Source: Bacillota bacterium
GTDB taxonomy: Bacteria; Bacillota; Clostridia; Oscillospirales; Ethanoligenentaceae
Length of the DNA stretch: 64,000 bases
NCBI GenBank assembly: GCA_023391835.1
Contig: JAEWAE010000036.1
Coordinates: 1-64,000 of the forward strand
Direction of reading: 5' to 3'
Below the pieces are notes generated by a model. That model had not been told where the DNA came from. It saw only the letters and a program-made list of their open reading frames with translations, and did no database searches. Below, piece by piece: positions 9,630-17,521 of this stretch (position 1 is its first letter; every line of letters begins with the position of its first letter). A program made the position numbers and the translations under genes.

Positions 9630-10833
9630 CACACCGGCCGGCCGCAGCCGGACTGGCATGACGGAAGACGAGCTGCGTCGCTACCGGCTGGAGCGGGAAT
9701 CACGCCGCCAGTCGCGCAACGCCCGCCGCCGCCGGATTCTGGAAGTGGCCGCGGCGCTCATCGTGCTGGTGTTCGTCGCGTTTAACTGGGATAAGCTGGC
9801 TCCGGCGTCTTTTTCCGCCTCGGTGCGCAGCTTTTTCGGCATGTTTGCTTCCGGGCAGTTCCCGCTGTCGCTTTCGGGCAACTTCAAAGACGCCGTCCCC
9901 ATCGGTTCCAACGTGGCGGTGCTAACCGACTCGTCACTGACGCTCTATACGACCGCCGGCGCGCAGGTATGGCAGCGCAGCCACGGCATGAGCGACCCGG
10001 CGCTGGTCGCGGCCGGTTCCCGGGCGGTGCTTTTCGACCGGGGCGGCAAACAGTTTCGGGTGGAGACCCGCTTCGGCGAATCGTTCAGCGGTACCACCGA
10101 CTATCCCATTGTAAACGCCTGCGTGGGCAAATCCGGGAAATTCGCCGTGGTGACCGAATCGGGAAGCTATCTGAGTGAGGTGGACGTATACGACACCACC
10201 TATCACAGCGTATTCAAATGGTATTCCTCCCAGGGGCGGGTGCTGGCTGCCGCGCTGAGCGCCGACGGCAAATCGCTGGCGGCTCTGACTGTCAGCGCCA
10301 AAGGCGGCGCCGTCACTTCGTCGGTCTCGATTTTCCGCCTGGGCAGTCAGAAGCCGGTAGCCTCCAAGTCGTTTGACGGCACGCTGCTGTTTTCGCTCCA
10401 ATATACCGACACCGGCTGGCTGGCGGCGGTGGGGGATAACCAGACCGTCTTTATTTCCGCAAGAGGCAAAACCGGCACCGCTTATTCCTACGCCGACAAG
10501 ACCATCCGCTGCTATGATAACGCGGGTGGGCAAACTGCGCTGGCGCTCACCGCCTATGGGGCAAACAGCCAGTCCACGCTGGTCACGTTCGACGGCAGCG
10601 GGAAAGTATCCGGCCAGGCGGACGTGACCGGCGAAGTGCAGGCGCTGCATATGGATGGCAGTCGGCTGACAGCCCTGCGGACTTCGGATGTCTGGTACGG
10701 TACTACCCGCTGCAAGCAGCAGGGTACGGTGCCGGTGTCGGGCGACAAGCTTGAAATCCTTTCGAAAAGCAATTTCATTTATGTGTTCGGCCTTCAGGCT
10801 GTCAATCGATACGCCGTTAAAAACGGCAAATGA
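9610..10833 (+). CDS. DUF5711-like membrane-anchored beta-propeller protein
   Basis: Function unknown. The 407-residue product has a charged, Arg-rich cytoplasmic N-terminus of about 40 residues, one membrane helix (EVAAALIVLVFVAFNW) and a large outer domain built of short beta repeats (AVLTDSSLTLYTTAGAQVW, FAVVTESGSYLSEVDVY), which looks like a WD40/PQQ-type propeller and fits DUF5711 proteins of Clostridia. GTG 9610 lies eight bases after AAGGAAGG, so it is preferred to the ATG at 9583. The gene overlaps truA and is followed by a CvpA-like gene, suggesting a cell-envelope role. No catalytic motif is seen. Confidence 0.7.
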   Translation: MNKTPTDTPAGRSRTGMTEDELRRYRLERESRRQSRNARRRRILEVAAALIVLVFVAFNWDKLAPASFSASVRSFFGMFASGQFPLSLSGNFKDAVPIGSNVAVLTDSSLTLYTTAGAQVWQRSHGMSDPALVAAGSRAVLFDRGGKQFRVETRFGESFSGTTDYPIVNACVGKSGKFAVVTESGSYLSEVDVYDTTYHSVFKWYSSQGRVLAAALSADGKSLAALTVSAKGGAVTSSVSIFRLGSQKPVASKSFDGTLLFSLQYTDTGWLAAVGDNQTVFISARGKTGTAYSYADKTIRCYDNAGGQTALALTAYGANSQSTLVTFDGSGKVSGQADVTGEVQALHMDGSRLTALRTSDVWYGTTRCKQQGTVPVSGDKLEILSKSNFIYVFGLQAVNRYAVKNGK

Positions 10834-10881
10834 GGCACACCCGGGTACATACGGCCGGTCAGAAGAAGAAAGAGGTGCCCT

Positions 10882-11583
10882 ATGTCAGTCAGTCAAATTG
10901 TCGATGTCGCGGCCATTGTGCTGGTGCTGTGCATCGTGTATACGTCCTTCCGCAAGGGCTTTCTCCGCTCGGTGCTGGAACTGGCGGGCTATGTGGTTTC
11001 GGCCGTCGTGGCGCGTGTGCTGTGCATCCCGGTGGGCGGCTGGCTGTATGACACGCTGCTGAAAGCCCATGCCCAGCAGATCGTGTCGCAATATCTGACG
11101 GCGTTCGCACAGTTGCCGGGTGTGAATGACGGCTTCGACGGCGTTTTAGCTAAATATCATATTCCAGCTTCCGTTCTGCCCGCCGAAGTGGTGCAGGGGG
11201 AGGTTCCAATGCCATCCGGTACAGCTGCTGCCGCTTTGATGAGCGGCGTTGTTAACCCCATCGCGCTGTCTATCGGTCGGGGCATCGCGTTTCTGGTCCT
11301 GTTTTTCTTGTGCCTATGGGTGTGCCGTGGCATTGCCCGCGCCACCGAGGTATTCAATCACATCCCTCTGATCGGCGGCCTGAATCGGCTGCTGGGCGCG
11401 GCGGTGGGCGTTGTCAAGGCTGCGCTGGTGCTTTTCGTGCTGGATGTGGTCGTTTCGGCGGTGCTTCCGCTGACTTCTTTGTCCGGGCAGACGGCCGCAG
11501 TAGCGTCCGTTCTGAACCATTCGGCAGTCGCTCAAATCGTCGATGAGCTGAATCCCCTGAAAGATGTGTTGTTAAAAAGGTAG
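10882..11583 (+). CDS. CvpA family membrane protein
   Basis: A 233-residue integral membrane protein with about four helices. The N-terminal SQIVDVAAIVLVLCIVYTSF, the motif RKGFLRSVLELAGYVV and the later GIAFLVLFFLCLWVCRGI fit the CvpA family (named for colicin V production; real role unclear, linked to envelope homeostasis). The last 50 residues repeat a membrane helix. It lies 48 bases downstream of the DUF5711-like gene, and AAAGAGGTG precedes the ATG. A promoter for the next gene starts shortly after its stop. Confidence 0.82.
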   Translation: MSVSQIVDVAAIVLVLCIVYTSFRKGFLRSVLELAGYVVSAVVARVLCIPVGGWLYDTLLKAHAQQIVSQYLTAFAQLPGVNDGFDGVLAKYHIPASVLPAEVVQGEVPMPSGTAAAALMSGVVNPIALSIGRGIAFLVLFFLCLWVCRGIARATEVFNHIPLIGGLNRLLGAAVGVVKAALVLFVLDVVVSAVLPLTSLSGQTAAVASVLNHSAVAQIVDELNPLKDVLLKR

Positions 11584-11653
11584 GATTATGGTATGATAAT
11601 GATGATCGTACCGGGAACCCCCATTCGATCGCGATCAAAAAATCGACTGCCTA

Positions 11654-11682
11654 TTGAAAGTATGCGGGCGGAATGATATGAT
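11654..11682 (+). promoter_or_regulatory. Sigma-A promoter of pgsA
   Basis: TTGAAA at 11654-11659, 17-nt spacer, TATGAT at 11677-11682. It lies between the CvpA-like gene and pgsA, whose start is some 80 bases on. A short palindrome GATCGCGATC sits upstream at 11627-11636. Confidence 0.6.
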
Positions 11683-11759
11683 TAATAGACTTATAAAAAC
11701 GACGGCCGCCAGGGATTCGGCCGATACCATCCGGCTCCGGGTGGAATATAGGAGGCGCT

Positions 11760-12347
11760 TTGCTGATGACGGGTACTTCCGCCCGAAAGCTTAAAGATTT
11801 GGGAATCCCCAACTTGTTATCGATTCTCCGGCTGATCCTCATCCCCGCATATGTGGCGGCCATGTTTTTGACCACCAAATGGATTGCGGCGATCATTCTG
11901 GTCATTTCCGGCCTGACGGACGTGCTGGATGGCATCATCGCCCGGAATTATCATATGGTCACCGAGCTCGGCCGTATTCTCGACCCGCTGGCGGATAAAC
12001 TCACGCAGGCGACCGTCTGTGTGTGCCTGGTCATCTGGCAACCGTCACTGGTCTGGCTGCTCGCCATATTTGTCATCAAAGAGTTGGCAATGATTGTGGC
12101 CGGCGCCAATATAATACACAAGGGGAAGGAAATGATTTCTTCCCGCTGGTTTGGCAAACTGGCGACGGTGGTATTTTATGTGGTGATGGTCGCCATCATC
12201 CTTTTCCAGCCGTCCCGGCAGGTGGATATGATCCTCATTGTCATCAGCCTTTGTTTCATGCTGTTTTCCTTTATCATGTATATACCGATTTTCTTTAAAC
12301 TGATTTCCGGGCAGGGCAAAGATCATGAGAAACATTCCGACAACTGA
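11760..12347 (+). CDS. pgsA: CDP-alcohol phosphatidyltransferase, probable PgsA
   Basis: Probably makes phosphatidylglycerol-phosphate from CDP-diacylglycerol and glycerol-3-phosphate. About 195 residues and several membrane helices. The family signature is intact: TDVLDGIIAR, then eight residues, G, and LDPLADK, supplying all the metal-binding Asp. TTG 11760 (four bases after GGAGG) and ATG 11766 (ten bases after) are both possible starts; the difference is two residues. It has its own promoter. A cardiolipin or phosphatidylinositol-type enzyme is less likely given the length. Confidence 0.88.
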   Translation: MLMTGTSARKLKDLGIPNLLSILRLILIPAYVAAMFLTTKWIAAIILVISGLTDVLDGIIARNYHMVTELGRILDPLADKLTQATVCVCLVIWQPSLVWLLAIFVIKELAMIVAGANIIHKGKEMISSRWFGKLATVVFYVVMVAIILFQPSRQVDMILIVISLCFMLFSFIMYIPIFFKLISGQGKDHEKHSDN

Positions 12348-12409
12348 GTCAATCCGGTTGTCGTCTGGTTTTCCGGATTATCGCCGTATACCGGCACAGG
12401 AGGCTAGCC

Positions 12410-14710
12410 ATGTATTGTACCCGCTGTAAGAAAAGGATCGCTGTTGTGTTTATCACCCGTGTGGACAACGGGAAAACGGTTAACGACGGTCTGTGCCTGC
12501 AGTGCGCGAAAGAGCTGGGCATCAAACCCGTCAACGATCTGGTCGAAAAAATGGGAGTGTCCGAAGAGGACCTTGAGAATATGGGAAATGAACTGGAAAA
12601 CCTCATGGCCGGCGCCAATAACCCCGATAATTCCGACAATCCCGACAATCCCAATAAAGAAGACGGTTTCGAGCCGGGCGGCGCCGCCACTTTTCCGTTC
12701 CTTGAAAATCTTTTCAATCAGAACCGGAACGGCCAGGGCGGTGCGGCGGGCACGGAAAAGACCCGGGAAGAGCGTCCACACGAAGGCCGCAGCACCAAAC
12801 ATAAATATCTCGATAATTACTGTGTCAACCTGACAGGCCAGGCCCGAAGCGGCAAAATCGACCGCATCATCGGCCGGGAAAAAGAAATTTACCGGGTGGA
12901 GCAGATCCTCTGCCGCCGCACCAAAAATAATCCCTGCCTCATCGGTGAGCCAGGCGTCGGCAAGACAGCCATCGCCGAGGGTCTAGCCCTCAAAATCGCG
13001 TCGGGGGATATTCCGCCGAAGCTGGCCGACCGGGAGCTCTATCTGCTCGATCTGACGGCTCTGGTGGCGGGTACCCAGTTCCGCGGCCAGTTTGAGGGGC
13101 GCATCAAGGGGCTGGTGGATGAGGTCAAAAAGGCCGGCAACATCATCCTTTTCATCGACGAGATCCACAATCTGGTTGGCACCGGCGACGCCGAGGGTTC
13201 GATGAATGCCGCCAATATCCTCAAGCCGGCACTTTCACGGGGTGAAATTCAGGTCATCGGAGCCACGACCTTTGAAGAATACCGCAAATTCATTGAAAAA
13301 GACGCGGCGCTGGAACGTCGTTTTCAACCCGTCACCGTCGCAGAGCCCTCGCTGGAAGACACTCTCAAGGTGCTGCACGGCATCCGCGATTATTACGAGA
13401 AATACCATGGCGTCAAGGTGAGCGATCATATTCTGGATCGCATCGTTCGCCTTTCCGAGCGCTATATCCACGATCGTTTCCTGCCCGACAAGGCCATCGA
13501 CCTGCTCGACGAGTCGTGCTCTTGCGCGGCGCTGCGCAATAAGGCGGCCTCGGAGCTGGCTGGAGTGGAAAGGCAGCTCACCGGCCTCAAGCAGCAGGAA
13601 GAGCAGCTCATGCAGGCCGAGGGGCAGGATATTTACAAGCAGCTGGCCGACCTCAAATCGGAAGAATGCCGTCTGCTGGCCAAAGCCCAGGGCCTGCGCG
13701 ATGCGGCCGGGGATATCGCCGTGACGGAAGACGACCTTGCCCATGTCATCGAGCTTTGGACGGGCATTCCCGCCAGTCGGGTGCGGGAGCAGGAGCTCCA
13801 CAAGCTGGCCGCCCTGCGCGAGCATATGCTGCAAAAAATCATCGGGCAGGATGAAGCGGTGGAGGCGGTGGCCGCCGCCATTCGGCGCAGCCGGGTGCAG
13901 ATAAGCCCGCGCCGCCGGCCGGCCTCTTTCATTTTTGTCGGCCCCACGGGCGTGGGCAAAACGGAGCTTGTAAAGGTGCTGGCAAAGGAGCTTTTCGACA
14001 CGCCGGAAACTCTGATCCGGCTGGATATGTCCGAATTTATGGAAAAGCATTCGGTTTCCCGCATCATCGGGGCGCCTCCGGGATATGTGGGGTATGACGA
14101 GGCGGGCCAGCTGACGGAAAAAGTCCGCCGTAAGCCCTACTCGGTGATTCTTTTCGACGAAATCGAAAAGGCGCACCCGGATGTGCTCAACATTCTGCTG
14201 CAGATTCTCGACGACGGCCGAGTGACGGATGCCCACGGCCGCACGGTCAATTTTGAAAACACCGTCATTGTGATGACTTCCAACGCCGGTTCCGACCGGC
14301 GGGAAGGCGGGCTGGGTTTCGCCCGCGCCCCGGAGCAGATGGCCAAAGAAAAGGCCCTCAAGGCGCTTTCGGATTTCCTGCGGCCGGAATTCATCAGCCG
14401 TGTGGATGAAGTGGTGGTGTTCCATCCTCTTTCGGAAGAAAACTTCGGCAGGGTGGCCAACCTGATGCTCAGCGAGCTGAAGGAATCGATGGCTCAGAAA
14501 AGTATCGACCTGAGCTGGGATGACGACCTGATCCAGACGCTTGTGAAAAAATCCTATGGTGGCAAATTCGGCGCTCGTGACCTGCGGCGGGCCGTCCGCC
14601 GTGAGGTGGAGGACCGCATCGCGCAGTTGTTAGTCGACAACTGCGACGTGGAAATCAAGGTCATCACCCTCACGGCACCCGAAGGGCAGATCACCGTCGC
14701 GGCCATCTGA
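12410..14710 (+). CDS. ClpE-like ATP-dependent Clp protease ATP-binding subunit
   Basis: A two-ring AAA+ unfoldase of 766 residues, probably feeding ClpP. The N-terminus is a four-Cys zinc-ribbon (CTRC at 3-6, CLQC about 30 residues on), as in ClpE and McsA, then an Asn/Pro/Asp-rich linker (residues about 65-85) encoded partly by a 9-bp tandem repeat near 12635-12655. NBD1 has GEPGVGKT and [10 protein letters not shown]; a short coiled-coil middle region follows (residues 380-430); NBD2 has GPTGVGKT and [12 protein letters not shown]. The LGF loop that contacts ClpP is present (GGLGFA). There is no obvious CtsR operator upstream. A strong terminator follows. Confidence 0.9.
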   Translation: MYCTRCKKRIAVVFITRVDNGKTVNDGLCLQCAKELGIKPVNDLVEKMGVSEEDLENMGNELENLMAGANNPDNSDNPDNPNKEDGFEPGGAATFPFLENLFNQNRNGQGGAAGTEKTREERPHEGRSTKHKYLDNYCVNLTGQARSGKIDRIIGREKEIYRVEQILCRRTKNNPCLIGEPGVGKTAIAEGLALKIASGDIPPKLADRELYLLDLTALVAGTQFRGQFEGRIKGLVDEVKKAGNIILFIDEIHNLVGTGDAEGSMNAANILKPALSRGEIQVIGATTFEEYRKFIEKDAALERRFQPVTVAEPSLEDTLKVLHGIRDYYEKYHGVKVSDHILDRIVRLSERYIHDRFLPDKAIDLLDESCSCAALRNKAASELAGVERQLTGLKQQEEQLMQAEGQDIYKQLADLKSEECRLLAKAQGLRDAAGDIAVTEDDLAHVIELWTGIPASRVREQELHKLAALREHMLQKIIGQDEAVEAVAAAIRRSRVQISPRRRPASFIFVGPTGVGKTELVKVLAKELFDTPETLIRLDMSEFMEKHSVSRIIGAPPGYVGYDEAGQLTEKVRRKPYSVILFDEIEKAHPDVLNILLQILDDGRVTDAHGRTVNFENTVIVMTSNAGSDRREGGLGFARAPEQMAKEKALKALSDFLRPEFISRVDEVVVFHPLSEENFGRVANLMLSELKESMAQKSIDLSWDDDLIQTLVKKSYGGKFGARDLRRAVRREVEDRIAQLLVDNCDVEIKVITLTAPEGQITVAAI

Positions 14711-14737
14711 TTTAACAGACTTTTCAATGCCGCTTAT

Positions 14738-14788
14738 TAAAAACCGCTTCCTGCGGTGGAAATTCCACTGTGAGGAGCGGCTTTTTTT
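14738..14788 (+). terminator. Terminator after the ClpE-like gene
   Basis: CCGCTTCC pairs with GGAGCGG around a nested GTGGAAATTCCAC hairpin, followed by seven T. It lies inside the upward extension of the next open frame and so supports the later GH30 start. Confidence 0.85.
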
Positions 14789-14903
14789 ACGGAAATATTT
14801 CCGATGGGTATCGCCATTTGCCTCCGAATCGTCTATGATAAGAAAAGCAGATTGCCACCATTCCCATACAGGGAATCACGGCCGTGAGAAGGGACGGATA
14901 CCT

Positions 14904-16268
14904 GTGACAAAACTCCAAATTATCCAGTCGCAAAAAGATGACCCCGTCTGGTTTAAGCAGATGGAGTCGGCGGATTTTATGCCCGATACCCTTGGGCAGG
15001 ATGGAAATCTGCTGGTGATCTATCGGGACCTGCCGGGCCAGACGGTGCAGGGCTTCGGCGGCGCACTGACCCAGGCGGCCGCCTGGAATTATTCCCGGAT
15101 GCCGGAGGCGCTGCGGCAGCAGTTTTTACACGCCTGTTATGGGACGGACGGGCTGCGTTACAGCTGGGGCCGCACGCCTATCGGCAGCTGCGATTTTTCG
15201 CCGGAGGAATACTCCTACTGTGATACGCCGGACGATATCTCACTGCGTGCCTTCAGCGTGAAACCCGACGAGCCATATCAGCTCGCACTGATCCGCGCTA
15301 TCCATGATTTCCGCGGCCAGCCGCTGACGTTGTTGGCTTCACCATGGAGCCCGCCGGGCTGGATGAAGTCAAATGGCGAAATGAAAAACGGCGGTGAGCT
15401 GCTGCCGCAGTATTACGACCTCTGGGCCGCGTATGTAGTGAAGTATCTGCATGCTTACCGCAGTCGGGGCGTGAACATTCGCTATGTCACCGTGCAAAAC
15501 GAGCCTAAGGCGGTGCAGCGGTGGGAATCCTGTGTTTATTCCGCCGGGCAGGAAGCCGCCATGGCGGCGGAGCATCTGGCTCCCGCTCTCCGGCGCGCGG
15601 GCTTAACCGACGTCGGCATCGTGATTTGGGATCATAATAAGGAACGGGTCTTTACCCGCGCGCGGGAAATATTCTCCCACCCTGGGGCGAGGCAGGCTGT
15701 GGAGGGCATCGGATTCCACTGGTATTCGGGCGACCATTTTGAAAATCTGCGCCTGTGCCGCGCCGCTTTCCCCGAAAAGGAGCTTATCTTCACTGAAGGA
15801 TGTGTGGAACTCGGGACGAAAACCGACGCTTCGCCGGTCGAGTCGCCCTGGGAATACGGCGAACGATACGGGCACGACATGATCGGCAATTTTAACGCCG
15901 GCATGACCGCCTTTCTGGATTGGAATGTTCTGCTGGATGAGCATGGCGGCCCCAATCATCTGGAAAATTACTGCGGTGCACCGCTAATATTCGATTCCGC
16001 GGCCGGGCGGCTGCTGCTGGAGCCTTCCTACTGTTTCATCGGGCATTTCAGCCGGTTTGTGCCCGCCGGCTCACGGTGCGTGGCCCACTCGCTCTATACC
16101 GCCAAGCTGGAGACGGCGGTTTTTGTCACGCCGGAAAATGAATGCGTCGCGGTTGTGATGAATCCGCAGGAAGAGACGCTTCCCCTCTGTCTGCAGGACA
16201 CCGTCACGGGCCACATTGCAGGGTTTTTCCTGCCGCCTCGCTCTATCTCGACGCTGCGCTATCGCTGA
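14904..16268 (+). CDS. Glycoside hydrolase family 30 (glucosylceramidase-like)
   Basis: A retaining beta-glycosidase of 454 residues, probably cytoplasmic because no signal peptide is seen. The fold-typical opening QTVQGFGGALTQAAAWN, the acid/base Glu200 in VTVQNEPKA and the nucleophile Glu298 in LIFTEGCVE are present, as is SPWSPPGWMKSNG. The C-terminal 80 residues form the expected beta side domain. GTG 14904 lies nine bases after AAGGGA; the open frame further up runs across the preceding terminator and is rejected. GH30 enzymes cleave beta-glucosides, beta-xylosides or glucuronoxylan; the specificity cannot be decided here. It is monocistronic and convergent with the dehydrogenase. Confidence 0.9.
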   Translation: MTKLQIIQSQKDDPVWFKQMESADFMPDTLGQDGNLLVIYRDLPGQTVQGFGGALTQAAAWNYSRMPEALRQQFLHACYGTDGLRYSWGRTPIGSCDFSPEEYSYCDTPDDISLRAFSVKPDEPYQLALIRAIHDFRGQPLTLLASPWSPPGWMKSNGEMKNGGELLPQYYDLWAAYVVKYLHAYRSRGVNIRYVTVQNEPKAVQRWESCVYSAGQEAAMAAEHLAPALRRAGLTDVGIVIWDHNKERVFTRAREIFSHPGARQAVEGIGFHWYSGDHFENLRLCRAAFPEKELIFTEGCVELGTKTDASPVESPWEYGERYGHDMIGNFNAGMTAFLDWNVLLDEHGGPNHLENYCGAPLIFDSAAGRLLLEPSYCFIGHFSRFVPAGSRCVAHSLYTAKLETAVFVTPENECVAVVMNPQEETLPLCLQDTVTGHIAGFFLPPRSISTLRYR

Positions 16269-16286
16269 AACCGATCAGGCCGGTTT
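16268..16286. terminator. Short bidirectional hairpin between convergent genes
   Basis: AAACCG, seven-base loop, CGGTTT, with a T tract on both strands. It overlaps the ends of the GH30 and dehydrogenase genes. The stem is short, so efficiency is uncertain. Confidence 0.45.
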
Positions 16287-17243
16287 TCTCAGATTCAGTG
16301 CGTCGAGGATTTCCGCCATCTTGGCGGCGCTTTCCTGCAGTTGCCGGAGTTCGTCTGCGGCCAGGGGCAGCACAAGCTTGCGCGTGATGCCGGAACTTGT
16401 CACGACGCAGGGGACACTAAGTGCCACATCCCGGATGCCGTATTCACCGTTCAGCGTGGTCGAGACCGGCAGCACGCTGCCTTCGTTGAGGATCACGGCT
16501 TTGATCAGGCGGCTGACGCTCATGGCAATGCCGGCGCTGGTGTAGCCCTTGAGCCGGACGATTTCGAGCCCGGCCTGCACCACGTCGTGCAGGATTGCCG
16601 CCCGGTCGGGTGCCGGCACGTCGGGGAAGACCTCCTGCAGCCGATCAATGGGGATACCCGCCACATTCACAAGGCTCCAATCGACAAACGCGGAGCTGCC
16701 GTGCTCGCCCAGCACATAGGCATGCACATTTTTGCTGTCGACGGCGTATTGCCTGGCAAGTATCCGGCGCAGCCGGGCGGTGTCGAGCATGGTGCCGGTG
16801 CCGATGACGCGGTCGGCCGGGTAACCGAAGCTGTTCTGGGCGTAATAGGTGACAATATCCAGCGGATTTGTGACGACGATCAGAATGGCTTCGCGGGTAT
16901 ACTTCGTCACCTCGGCCATGACGTCGGCCATTACACGGGAATTGACCTGTGCCAGAGCCGTACGCTCCTTGTGGTCGCCCGGCTTGACGCTTGGGCCGGC
17001 CGTCATCACGACGATCTGCGCGTCGGCGCAGTCGGAATAGTCGCCCTCCCGCACTTGGGTGTTGGGGCTGTAGGCAAACGAAGTGGTGTGGCTGGCATCC
17101 AGTGCTTCACCGCGGGCTTTATCCTGGTTTTTGTCGATGATGACGATTTCCGAAAGCAGGCCGAGGGCCAGCGCCGAATTGAGTACCGCGGAGCCCACCA
17201 TACCGGCCCCGATAATAACCAGCTTGTTTTTCTCAAAATTCAT
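16275..17243 (-). CDS. L-lactate / L-2-hydroxyacid dehydrogenase
   Basis: NAD-dependent enzyme of the LDH/MDH fold, 322 residues. The nucleotide site VIIGAGMVGSAV, Asn/Asp in TNPLD, the substrate Arg in GTGTMLDTARLRR and the catalytic His in LGEHGSS are all present, so it is probably active. The specificity loop differs from classical LDH: TAGPSVKPGDHKER has Val where LDH has Gln102 and is two residues longer, closer to L-2-hydroxyisocaproate-type enzymes. The substrate may therefore be a bulkier 2-keto acid than pyruvate. ATG 17243 follows AAAGGAAA by six bases. A consensus promoter with a nearby inverted repeat precedes it. Confidence 0.85.
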   Translation of the reverse strand: MNFEKNKLVIIGAGMVGSAVLNSALALGLLSEIVIIDKNQDKARGEALDASHTTSFAYSPNTQVREGDYSDCADAQIVVMTAGPSVKPGDHKERTALAQVNSRVMADVMAEVTKYTREAILIVVTNPLDIVTYYAQNSFGYPADRVIGTGTMLDTARLRRILARQYAVDSKNVHAYVLGEHGSSAFVDWSLVNVAGIPIDRLQEVFPDVPAPDRAAILHDVVQAGLEIVRLKGYTSAGIAMSVSRLIKAVILNEGSVLPVSTTLNGEYGIRDVALSVPCVVTSSGITRKLVLPLAADELRQLQESAAKMAEILDALNLRKPA

Positions 17244-17340
17244 ATGGATTTCCTTTCTCTCTGGAACATGGACGGCGAATGAACCGGCAACGCGGGTACG
17301 ATATGGGGCAAAGCCCGGAACGAATCAGATAATGCAGGAT

Positions 17341-17366
17341 GAGCGCATATATGATTCATTGCGCTC
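17341..17366. promoter_or_regulatory. Inverted repeat near the dehydrogenase transcription start
   Basis: GAGCGCA at 17341-17347 and TGCGCTC at 17360-17366 face each other across 12 nt, just downstream of the predicted start of transcription on the minus strand. This is a good position for a repressor. It does not match the Rex consensus TTGTGAA..TTCACAA. Confidence 0.4.
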
Positions 17367-17386
17367 GCATATGTCTTTTCTGCCTT

Positions 17387-17415
17387 ATTATACCTTTCCG
17401 GCTGTGTCCTGTCAA
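17387..17415 (-). promoter_or_regulatory. Consensus sigma-A promoter of the dehydrogenase gene
   Basis: On the minus strand TTGACA (17415-17410), 17-nt spacer, TATAAT (17392-17387). Both boxes are perfect, which suggests strong expression. Confidence 0.85.
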
Positions 17416-17430
17416 CATGGGCATATCGCT

Positions 17431-17481
17431 GAAAATATGGCCTGCCGAATGGACTTTTCTCATTCGACAGGCCATATTTTT
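17431..17481. terminator. Bidirectional terminator after the ABC exporter
   Basis: A long hairpin (AAAATATGGCCTG...CAGGCCATATTTT, with inner CGAATG/CATTCG). On the minus strand it ends the exporter transcript before the dehydrogenase promoter. Confidence 0.8.
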
Positions 17482-17521
17482 GTCCGGCTACGATTGCCAG
17501 GCTTATATCAGTTGAATAAGC

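Noticed and set aside
12348..12409. Possible CtsR operator before the ClpE-like gene
   Set aside because: The tandem heptad GGTCAAA arrangement is not present.
17341..17366. Rex-binding site at the dehydrogenase promoter
   Set aside because: The inverted repeat GAGCGCA...TGCGCTC does not resemble the Rex consensus.
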